Shown here: in pieces, positions 1 through 5,798 of the stretch
Layout of the letters: each line of letters begins with the position of its first letter
Position numbering within the stretch: position 1 is the stretch's first letter
Origin: Fidelibacterota bacterium
GTDB taxonomy: Bacteria; Fidelibacterota; Marinisomatia; Marinisomatales; CAZVFT01
Reading direction: 5' to 3'
Assembly (NCBI GenBank): GCA_014381485.1
Contig: JACNLN010000156.1
Location: 1-7,046, forward strand
Length of the DNA stretch: 7,046 nt
Translations under genes and position numbers: made by a program
The notes under the pieces: generated by a model
The model's database searches: none
Told to the model about the DNA's origin: nothing
The model's input: only the letters and a program-made list of their open reading frames with translations

Positions 1-147
1 CCATCTCCCATCTTCCATCTCCCATTTCCCATCTAATATCTTCCATCTTCCATCTCTCATCTCCCATCTTCCATCTCTCATCTCCCATCTTCCATCTCCC
101 ATCTCCCATCTCCCATCTCCCATCTTCCATCTCCCATCACTCATCAT
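1..147. repeat. Heptanucleotide tandem repeat array (CCATCTC/CCATCTT), continuing beyond the left edge
   Basis: About 20 head-to-tail 7-mers run in unbroken phase from base 1 to about 140, then fade out (units 134-140 and 141-147). The two main variants are CCATCTC and CCATCTT; on the minus strand they read GAGATGG and AAGATGG. Minor variants are TCATCTC, CCATTTC, CCATCTA and ATATCTT. Bases 50-70 and 71-91 are identical 21-mers (three units each), showing recent unit duplication. The array is a pure pyrimidine/purine-biased tract apart from the AT step in each unit. It lies directly downstream of the EF-G-like gene, whose stop codon (137-139) falls inside a degenerate unit. Period 7 is not a multiple of 3 and no long protein is read through it, so it is probably non-coding. 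The left end is cut by the window. Confidence 0.95.
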
Positions 148-2221
148 CCTTTTTCTTTGAATCCTCCACTACTTTTTTCTCCATATCTTTTGGCACCTCT
201 TCATAACGGCTGAACTTCTCCTTATGCGTCGCTTTACCCCCGGTTAATGATCTAAGTGTAGTTGAATATCGAAACAGATTCGCTTGGGGAATATGTGCCT
301 TTATGATTTGCATTCCACCTTCTGAATCCATACCTAAGATCTTTCCCCGCCTTCCAGAAATATCTCCCATAACATCTCCCATTTGAGACTCAGGTACTCT
401 CACTTCTACCTGGAAAATGGGTTCCAACATACAGGGTTTAGCACTCAAGAATGCCTCCTTAAAAGCTCCTTTCCCAGCGATCTGAAATGCAATATCCTTT
501 GAATCTACCGGGTGTTGTTTCCCATCATAAAAATTGGCTTTGACATCCACTACTTTATAACCGGCAACTATCCCCTCTTCACAAGCAGCTTTTACACCTT
601 TTTCCACTGATGGCACAAAAACCCGATCTACATTTTGACCAACAAGGGAATTACTGAATTCGACACCTTCACCACGGGATAGCGGTTCAATAGTCATCCA
701 TACTTCAGCAAACTGCCCAGCACCACCTGACTGTTTCTTATGGCGATACTTTGAGTTACCACTTCCCTTGATGGTCTCGCGATAGGGAATTCTGGGTTCG
801 ATGAGAGACACTTCTACATTAAATTTTCTTTTCAACTTTGCTACGACCACCTCGAGATGTAGCTCCCCTTGACCTGAAATTACTGTTTGTTTCAACTCCG
901 AGTCAACGGTGTAAATAAAGGTAGGGTCTTCCTCATGAATGGTGGCTAAACCTGTCGCGATTTTTTCCTCATCACCCTTTGATTTTGTTACTACTGCTGC
1001 ACTGATGTTCGGTAGAGGAAATTCAATTTTCTCCAATTCTACATTCAGCTTGGACTGGCATAGCGTATCGCCAGTATGTGTATTTTTTAGTTTTACAACT
1101 GCACCCATATCACCCGCAGAAAGTATTCCTGCTTCCTTTCGTTCCTTCCCATTCATAACATACACCTGCCCCATCCGTTCCGTGGTTTGCCGAGTTGTAT
1201 TGGTAAGATCAATCCCACTTTTCACACTACCAGAATAAACCCTGAAGAAAGAAAGTTCCCCTACATGGAACTCACTGAGAGTCTTAAATACAAGTAAGCT
1301 ACTGGGGGAATCTACAGAGGTAGGAATAGACATCTCTTCATCCGTTCCAGCCCTTGTGCCAGTGACTGATTCAATATCTGCTGGAGAAGGTCCATATTTT
1401 GCCAGAAGATCCATAAACCTGTTTACTCCAACATTAATATCAGCAGCCGTGCAAACAAGTGGAATGACCATACCATTTCTGATGGCGTCCTGCATACCAG
1501 CTCGTAAATCCTCCTCTGATAGACTTCCCTCATCAAAAAATTTCTCCAGCAAGGTATCATCCGATTCAGCAATGTACTCAATTAAATCGTCATGAAGTTT
1601 ATCAATTCTATCTTTCCAATCGTCTGGAAGATCCTGTTCCTCGAACTTACCACTTCCGTCAGTTTTATAGGTAATCATTTTCTTCCGAAGAACATCCGCC
1701 ACCTGACTGAAACTGGGACCGGGGTTGATTGGGACCAGAAGTGGATGGATTCTTTTTGAAAATCTTTCTTTCAACTGATTCAAAACGGTATCAAAGTGAA
1801 CATTTTCTTTATTCACCATATTTACCACTACCATTCTGGGGATATTGTACTCATTGGCAAATCCCCATACCATATCTGTACCCGCTTCCGGTCCTGTCAC
1901 TCCATGTACAACAACTACAGCCAGATCTGAAACGCGAAGAGAACCCTTTGCATCTCCCATAAAGTCAAAAAAACCAGGAGTATCTAAAATATTGAATTTT
2001 TTCCCCTCCCAATTGCAGTGTAAAAGGCTGACACCAATGGATATCTGCCTGTTGATTTCATCATTATGGTAATCGGAAACGGTTGTGCCATCTTCAATTT
2101 TTCCAATCCTGTTTGTTTCTCCAGCATTATATAATATCGCTTCGGATAGTATAGTTTTACCACAAGTACCATGACCAACAATAGCAAAGTTCCGAATATC
2201 CCTCTTCTCTACTTGGCTCAT
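137..2221 (-). CDS. fusA: Elongation factor G-like translational GTPase (EF-G-2-type paralogue)
   Basis: The product is 694 residues, full length for EF-G. In the G domain, G1 is GHGTCGKT (16-23). The G2 region is RQISI (58-62), in place of RGIT. G3 is DTPGFFDF (80-87), with Phe84 where canonical EF-G has the catalytic His of DTPGHVDF. G4 aligns as NMVN (134-137) instead of NKxD, and G5 is CTAA (257-260). Domains II and III follow. Domain IV has RIPYRETI and SGGAGQF, then HPVDSKDIAFQIAGKGAFKEA-type sequence. Domain V has GDVMGDISGRRGKILGM and SLTGGKATHKEKFSRYEEVP. The tail is charged, ending KKKDDE. The EDGTT/SDY/RQISI pattern matches EF-G-2-like proteins (for example Thermus EF-G-2) rather than the main elongation factor. 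These paralogues are ribosome-associated GTPase relatives whose exact role is mostly unknown. The symbol fusA is at family level only; the main fusA is expected elsewhere, usually beside tuf and rps genes. The start is supported by a strong ribosome site 7 nt upstream. No neighbouring gene is co-transcribed in the window. Confidence 0.95.
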   Translation of the reverse strand: MSQVEKRDIRNFAIVGHGTCGKTILSEAILYNAGETNRIGKIEDGTTVSDYHNDEINRQISIGVSLLHCNWEGKKFNILDTPGFFDFMGDAKGSLRVSDLAVVVVHGVTGPEAGTDMVWGFANEYNIPRMVVVNMVNKENVHFDTVLNQLKERFSKRIHPLLVPINPGPSFSQVADVLRKKMITYKTDGSGKFEEQDLPDDWKDRIDKLHDDLIEYIAESDDTLLEKFFDEGSLSEEDLRAGMQDAIRNGMVIPLVCTAADINVGVNRFMDLLAKYGPSPADIESVTGTRAGTDEEMSIPTSVDSPSSLLVFKTLSEFHVGELSFFRVYSGSVKSGIDLTNTTRQTTERMGQVYVMNGKERKEAGILSAGDMGAVVKLKNTHTGDTLCQSKLNVELEKIEFPLPNISAAVVTKSKGDEEKIATGLATIHEEDPTFIYTVDSELKQTVISGQGELHLEVVVAKLKRKFNVEVSLIEPRIPYRETIKGSGNSKYRHKKQSGGAGQFAEVWMTIEPLSRGEGVEFSNSLVGQNVDRVFVPSVEKGVKAACEEGIVAGYKVVDVKANFYDGKQHPVDSKDIAFQIAGKGAFKEAFLSAKPCMLEPIFQVEVRVPESQMGDVMGDISGRRGKILGMDSEGGMQIIKAHIPQANLFRYSTTLRSLTGGKATHKEKFSRYEEVPKDMEKKVVEDSKKKDDE

Positions 2222-2228
2222 TCGTAAA

Positions 2229-2235
2229 CCTCCTT
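2229..2235 (-). promoter_or_regulatory. Strong Shine-Dalgarno site of the EF-G-like gene
   Basis: The minus strand reads AAGGAGG followed by a 7-nt spacer (TTTACGA) and ATG at 2221. This is near-perfect complementarity to the 16S 3' end and fixes the start codon. It is much stronger than anything upstream of the four genes in the other unit, and suggests efficient translation. Confidence 0.85.
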
Positions 2236-2266
2236 AATCAAAATAAATAAGTTTTGCTCTTCTCTA

Positions 2267-2272
2267 ATTATA
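2267..2272 (-). promoter_or_regulatory. Candidate -10 box for the EF-G-like gene
   Basis: The minus strand has an exact TATAAT here, 45 nt upstream of the ATG, in the AT-rich leader. No good -35 hexamer is found at 16-18 bp. The best partial match is TAGATA at 15 bp. The call rests on the perfect -10 and its position between the last hairpin of the upstream unit and the strong ribosome site, so it is tentative. Confidence 0.4.
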
Positions 2273-2427
2273 AACTGATTCATTGCCTATCTACCGAAAG
2301 GCAGACACATAGTTGGTAACGTAAAATGTACTTGTCCGCCCGCCGGTGAAATACAAAAATATGTGAAGCATAATATACAGTTGTTTCTGGATATCACTAA
2401 CACTACAATTTTGATCAACCACATTTT

Positions 2428-2686
2428 TCAGATTTTAACTTTTTCCTTTCTATCGACAATAAAACGTAAATATGTAAAACGTAAATCGCCCACATTAAAT
2501 AATTACGTTTTAAATAATTATTTGAATTCCTTCGTTTTAACCAAACAATTTTCATTTAAAATTCGACCATATTTATTACGACTAACCATTGCCAGTTTAA
2601 TAATTAAAAGGTGTTTCCCAAATTTTCTTTAAAAAATCTTTTTCCTGATCAGTGAAATTAGAATAGATTAATTTTTCAAAATTCAT
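2428..2686 (-). pseudogene. Possible remnant of a decayed AT-rich reading frame (unrecognised)
   Basis: Read on the minus strand, 2686-2597 is a 29-codon frame starting MNFEKLIYSNFTDQEKDF and ending in TAA. A shift to another frame continues from 2628 to 2428 as KYGRILNENCLVKTKEFK, then LFKT, then LFNVGDLRFTYLRFIVD and RKEKVKI. This stretch is interrupted only by TAA stops at 2520-2518 and 2505-2503. The mixed charged and hydrophobic composition resembles real protein more than the opposite strand does, and the orientation matches the neighbours. No family is recognised and no start signal is evident. It could equally be random open frame in AT-rich DNA; the first 29-codon piece could also be a stand-alone small peptide gene. 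Confidence 0.2.
2461..2520. repeat. Short direct and inverted repeats with 15-nt period
   Basis: AAAACGTAAAT occurs at 2461-2471 and again at 2476-2486. TTAAATAATTA occurs at 2495-2505 and again at 2510-2520. Both pairs have a spacing of exactly 15 nt. AATTACGTTTT at 2501-2511 is a 10/11 inverted match of the first motif, so 2476-2511 could fold into a hairpin with a 14-nt loop. A further AACGTAAAAT lies at 2318-2327. The set could be operator-like sites, small duplications in a decaying gene, or slippage in AT-rich DNA. The sequence does not decide between these. Confidence 0.6.
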
Positions 2687-2690
2687 TCGA

Positions 2691-2728
2691 TTTAGGGCGA
2701 AAAGTTTAACCCCTTTCCAGCCCTTAAA
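2691..2728 (-). terminator. Stem-loop directly after the four-gene unit, putative terminator
   Basis: TTTAGGGC (2691-2698) pairs with GCCCTTAAA (2720-2728) with one bulged A. An inner AAAG (2701-2704) can pair with CTTT (2713-2716). The right arm touches the stop codon of the 95-residue gene at 2729. There is no U-run immediately after the stem on the minus strand, only an AT-rich tail, so it may be a weak terminator or a 3'-end stabilising hairpin rather than a classical rho-independent terminator. Confidence 0.4.
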
Positions 2729-3016
2729 TCAAGGCTTTTCATCGAAGATTCCTGAAAGTTGTCCCCTCATTACTACAGATTCAATAAATTCCCTTAAAAC
2801 GGGTATGATGTAACGATCTTGAATACTCAAGTTTCCAAAGGATTGTGCCAGAATCCGTAATCGTTGTTCTAAAGTTTTCCTTTTGTTCAATACGATAAAT
2901 TGATCGTCATTAACGGTACAATATCCTCCAATAAAATCACCTTCTCCGATGAGAATGGTGATATTCATTTGTTCCGCAAGATTCTCAAATTGTGTGTATA
3001 GCTGTTGGAGATCCAT
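2729..3016 (-). CDS. Small conserved-looking protein of unknown function, translationally coupled to manC
   Basis: The product is 95 residues from ATG at 3016. A GTG one codon upstream (3019) would give 96. The ATG shares its A with the manC stop (TGATG), and no ribosome site is visible, so translation probably depends on re-initiation after manC. The protein is soluble, without signal peptide or membrane segment. A short N-terminal helix (residues 2-17) is followed by a beta-type stretch with GEGDFIGGYC (24-33), then FIVLNKR (40-46), a helix LEQRLRILAQSFGNL (49-63), and IIPVLREFIES (70-80) with a short tail. The GGxC...(I/V)xxN...R...LA...PxxREFIE pattern resembles a small uncharacterised family I recall from FCB genomes; that is memory, not a search. 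The middle also recalls the strand-helix core of IrrE/ImmA-like domains, but the HExxH positions read QSFGN, so a zinc protease activity is not expected. Function unknown. Confidence 0.8.
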   Translation of the reverse strand: MDLQQLYTQFENLAEQMNITILIGEGDFIGGYCTVNDDQFIVLNKRKTLEQRLRILAQSFGNLSIQDRYIIPVLREFIESVVMRGQLSGIFDEKP

Positions 3017-4104
3017 CACAAAATGTCAGTTCGACCGGATTTGTGAAGTCTCTTCACTACTTCCTTTACATCTTCGACCCGGTCTCGGGAGACGATAAGT
3101 GTGGCATCATCAGTGTTGATTACAACAAGATCATCCACACCAATCATTGCAGTCAATCTTCCGTTGGAATGAACAAGGTTATTTTTACCATCCACAATTA
3201 TACTGTCCCCTTTTATCACATTACCATCTCTATTTCTATGGGAAACTTCATAATACGCATTCCAAGATCCCACATCACTCCATTGGAAGTCTGCTTTTAC
3301 AACAAATATATTTTTTGTTCTTTCTAAAACCCCATAATCCACCGATTCTGGTTGTATCAAATCCCACTCGCGAAAAAGTGTGGATTTATAAGTTCTCTTT
3401 CCTATGGTACGTTCTATATGACTCAATGATTCGTATAATTCATGCATATATTCACGGATAGCTTCCAGTATTGTGGATGCCTTCCAAACAAACATTCCAC
3501 TGTTCCATAAGAAATCACCACTTTTCAAAAATCTCTTTGCAACCTCCACCGTTGGTTTTTCAGCAAACGTTTTCACACAGTAGGCATCAAATCCCTTTAC
3601 AGGACGCTCCTTATTATACTGGATGTACCCATATCCCGTTACAGGAGCAGTAGGGACAATTCCGATAGTGACAATACCTCCATCTAAATTTGCCAGTCTC
3701 AGAGCTGTATTTACTGTCTTTGAAAACTTCCTATGTCCAATGATAAGATGATCCGCTGGGAAAATTCCCATAACCGGATCTTCATCCACAGTTTTTAAAT
3801 GGAGCGCTGCCAGACCTATGCAGGGAGCTGTATTTTTCCCCGAAGGTTCAATTATGATGTTCTCTGGAGCTACTCCCTCAATATTACTCACTATCTGCTT
3901 TTTTAAATCAGCACCAGCAACAATAAAGATATCCTCGACAAAACTCAACTTTCTTAATCTATCCACAGTCATTTGTAACATGGATTGATTTCCGATAATA
4001 TTCAACATCTGCTTTGGGCGGGAAGTTCTGCTCAAAGGCCAAAAGCGAGTACCTTTACCCCCCGCCATAATAACACAATATAGCTTTTTCTTCCGTTTGT
4101 TCAT
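3016..4104 (-). CDS. manC: Mannose-1-phosphate guanylyltransferase (GDP-mannose pyrophosphorylase)
   Basis: This cytosolic enzyme makes GDP-mannose from GTP and mannose 1-phosphate, feeding lipopolysaccharide O-chains, exopolysaccharide, GDP-fucose or GDP-rhamnose routes. The 362 residues form a complete nucleotidyltransferase. The nucleotide-binding signature GGKGTRFWPLSRTSRPKQ is at 15-32, EPSGKNTAP at 86-94 and the metal-binding FPADH at 115-119. GYGYIQ is at 157-162, FAEKP at 180-184, WNSGMFVW at 200-207, ESVDYGVLE at 253-261 and WSDVGSW at 275-281. A left-handed beta-helix-like C-terminus follows. It is the short form without the fused type II phosphomannose isomerase domain (long forms are about 470 residues). 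It starts 2 nt after the lipoprotein stop; the only purine-rich site, AGAGG, is about 15 nt upstream, so coupling is likely. It overlaps the next gene by 1 nt. ManC versus a related sugar-nucleotide transferase: the motif set strongly favours ManC. Confidence 0.95.
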   Translation of the reverse strand: MNKRKKKLYCVIMAGGKGTRFWPLSRTSRPKQMLNIIGNQSMLQMTVDRLRKLSFVEDIFIVAGADLKKQIVSNIEGVAPENIIIEPSGKNTAPCIGLAALHLKTVDEDPVMGIFPADHLIIGHRKFSKTVNTALRLANLDGGIVTIGIVPTAPVTGYGYIQYNKERPVKGFDAYCVKTFAEKPTVEVAKRFLKSGDFLWNSGMFVWKASTILEAIREYMHELYESLSHIERTIGKRTYKSTLFREWDLIQPESVDYGVLERTKNIFVVKADFQWSDVGSWNAYYEVSHRNRDGNVIKGDSIIVDGKNNLVHSNGRLTAMIGVDDLVVINTDDATLIVSRDRVEDVKEVVKRLHKSGRTDIL

Positions 4105-4106
4105 TT

Positions 4107-5792
4107 TTATTGTTTCTTACCTCTTTTAATTGTTATTCCCTCAATAATCCAGTTAGCCCTCACCTCAACGGTATCGGGATAATCTAAAAATGGCTCTGAT
4201 GGCTGAAATTCAACCGCCCTTCCAAAACTGTAACGACCATCCATATTTACATCCTGAAATGTACTCAACAACCAGAATCCTGAAGGAAGCGATTTGAACT
4301 CATAAGAACCATCGAAATTTACATCTGTCTGATGAATTTTTTGGGGTTTTTCTATGGATTTGGCTGCCACGACTGCGTTGTCAGAATATTCCCAGAGAAC
4401 GAATCCCATTATCCCACCATACCCTACTTCCTTTCCAACAGATACTTTAAACACAACAACTGAATCCGGGAGGGGTACCCCTGTCGGTCCGATGAAATGA
4501 TGACCAAAAAGCATCACCTCGTAGTTTTTCTCAGATTCCCAACCACCTTCGGGAACCAACGTTAACTGGGTTGGATTATCCCATATTATTATCGGAGAAA
4601 AAAACACTCCGTCTTTCCGTTGAATTCTGATAAGAGTATCCGACATGTCAACCGTGACAATATCACTGAATTGAATCTCAAATGTTTGTTCCGGATGAAT
4701 ATTGATAGTCTTACCCGGTGCAGGATGGATAATTTCAAGATCGCTCGTATCCACTTCTGGAACTGCTACCTCTACCTCAAATAATTCGAGCTCTTGATCT
4801 AGAGAATCCACAATGCCGCTGATAATCAATCTTACTTCCTCTCCAGGTTTGAGCTGTGATGTGTGAAAATGGATTTCATTTGATCCATCCACATATTGAT
4901 GAACCAATTCTGGAATAATAGTGTCACCTGTAATTTCTATCTGTAAAACAATTGAAGGTTGTTTCTGATTCTTCAGCGATACTGGATTGGTGAAGCGAAT
5001 CACCCCACGACAGCGAGTTTCCATATGAGCTGCTACCACATTGAGAGCTGTGGATTCCCTGTGTATTCTCATATTGACGTTTCTTAATGTGTCTGTCGAA
5101 CTGGAGATTGTCAGAGGGCTTTCCCAGTGAACGCCATAAGACATCCGCGCAGGATTGATGGGGACAGGTCCCACCGAAGCACCAACAGCAAGCACCTGAT
5201 AATCCCCTGGTTCAAGAAAGGAAAAGTGGTAAAACCCTTTGTCATCTGATTCTGAATAGTAATCGGGATTAGTTGTAAAAAGAGAGTCTAAAGCATTTCC
5301 ATTAACCCGGTAAAGAAACAGTGTGCTTGACTTGTCATAAGGATTATCAATTTTTCCACGAATTTCACCTTTTGCAATTTCACTCCCAGTACTGAATGCA
5401 TGTTGATATGTTTGATCCAATCTATTCTTGTGTTCATCCATCAGATCCCGATCGATGGTAATAATATAAGTTTGATCAATGACGAGATTATCTGGGAAAG
5501 TTACAGTCGCCTTTTCACGTTTTAACTGAATATCGAGGGGTACATCCAGAACAGGAGCGATTCGAAATGCTTTATCAAGTGTGGATTCATCTAACCGTTC
5601 AGAAAACGTTAATACTACCGAAAAATTGCTTGTGATATTCGTGGTCCCCGATGGAGGATCTACAGACAAAAGGGATGGTGGAGTTATATCCTTAGGACCT
5701 CCCGATGGTGGTGAAACAGCAGCACATCCAATAAGAAGTAACAGAACAGAAGTACGGAAGATTTTATTCATAAACCTGATGTTTGACACCAT
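4107..5792 (-). CDS. Lipoprotein with Ig-like (Big_5/SbsA-type) and carboxypeptidase-regulatory-like domains
   Basis: The product is 561 residues from ATG 5792. An in-frame ATG at 5771 (Met8) gives a more typical lipoprotein signal, MNKIFRTSVLLLLIGC, and has a short CAGG nearby; either start is possible. The lipobox LIGC puts the lipidated Cys at residue 23, so the protein is anchored to a membrane and faces the periplasm or outside. After a Pro/Ser-rich linker containing SGGPKDITPP (30-39), residues about 36-135 form a Big_5-like Ig domain (VDPPSGTTNI, then VVLTFSERLD, ending HAFSTG). About 142-205 is a carboxypeptidase-regulatory-like beta-sandwich (GEIRGKI to FLEPGDYQVLAV). About 350-458 is a second Ig-like domain. 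Residues 459-561 form a second regulatory-like sandwich with DVNMDGRYSFG (514-524), resembling the D-x-N-x-D/N-G calcium-type loops in this family. No catalytic motif is visible. A structural or adhesive surface role is inferred. It lies 6 nt after sfsA and 2 nt before manC. Confidence 0.88.
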   Translation of the reverse strand: MVSNIRFMNKIFRTSVLLLLIGCAAVSPPSGGPKDITPPSLLSVDPPSGTTNITSNFSVVLTFSERLDESTLDKAFRIAPVLDVPLDIQLKREKATVTFPDNLVIDQTYIITIDRDLMDEHKNRLDQTYQHAFSTGSEIAKGEIRGKIDNPYDKSSTLFLYRVNGNALDSLFTTNPDYYSESDDKGFYHFSFLEPGDYQVLAVGASVGPVPINPARMSYGVHWESPLTISSSTDTLRNVNMRIHRESTALNVVAAHMETRCRGVIRFTNPVSLKNQKQPSIVLQIEITGDTIIPELVHQYVDGSNEIHFHTSQLKPGEEVRLIISGIVDSLDQELELFEVEVAVPEVDTSDLEIIHPAPGKTINIHPEQTFEIQFSDIVTVDMSDTLIRIQRKDGVFFSPIIIWDNPTQLTLVPEGGWESEKNYEVMLFGHHFIGPTGVPLPDSVVVFKVSVGKEVGYGGIMGFVLWEYSDNAVVAAKSIEKPQKIHQTDVNFDGSYEFKSLPSGFWLLSTFQDVNMDGRYSFGRAVEFQPSEPFLDYPDTVEVRANWIIEGITIKRGKKQ

Positions 5793-5798
5793 AAAAAG

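Larger units (their letters stand above)
2236..2728. other. AT-rich intergenic region between the 95-residue gene and the EF-G-like gene
   Basis: This gap of about 490 bp is strikingly AT-rich between roughly 2355 and 2690, unlike the genes on either side. It contains a GC-richer patch (2281-2346) with a small inverted repeat, TGCCT at 2284-2288 and AGGCA at 2299-2303, then CCGCCCGCCGG-like sequence. Further on are short repeats with 15-nt period (2461-2520), broken minus-strand reading frames (2428-2686) and a hairpin against the upstream stop (2691-2728). A plus-strand frame from a GTG at 2363 to 2632 (89 codons) is open, but its Ile/Leu/Phe/Asn/Lys-only composition looks like a by-product of AT richness and it has no ribosome site. 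No tRNA, rRNA or recognisable riboswitch was seen. Confidence 0.7.

Noticed and set aside
1..147. CRISPR array at the left edge
   Set aside because: The repeat unit is 7 bp with no spacers, and there are no cas genes. It is a simple tandem repeat.
362..382. Copies of the heptad motif inside the EF-G-like gene (362-370, 374-382, 1952-1960)
   Set aside because: Each is the coding sequence for conserved Met-Gly-Asp (ATGGGAGAT on the minus strand). The match to the array consensus is probably coincidental, though a seeding role for the array cannot be excluded.
939..1238. Plus-strand frames antisense to the EF-G-like gene (also 1356-1595, 1729-1962, 1845-2072)
   Set aside because: The minus-strand gene is unambiguous by conserved domains across its full length. 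The antisense frames have no independent support.
2363..2632. 89-codon plus-strand frame starting GTG
   Set aside because: There is no ribosome site, and the composition is almost wholly Ile, Leu, Phe, Asn, Lys, Thr and Ser, as expected from AT-rich DNA. It is antisense to the direction of all neighbours and has no family resemblance.
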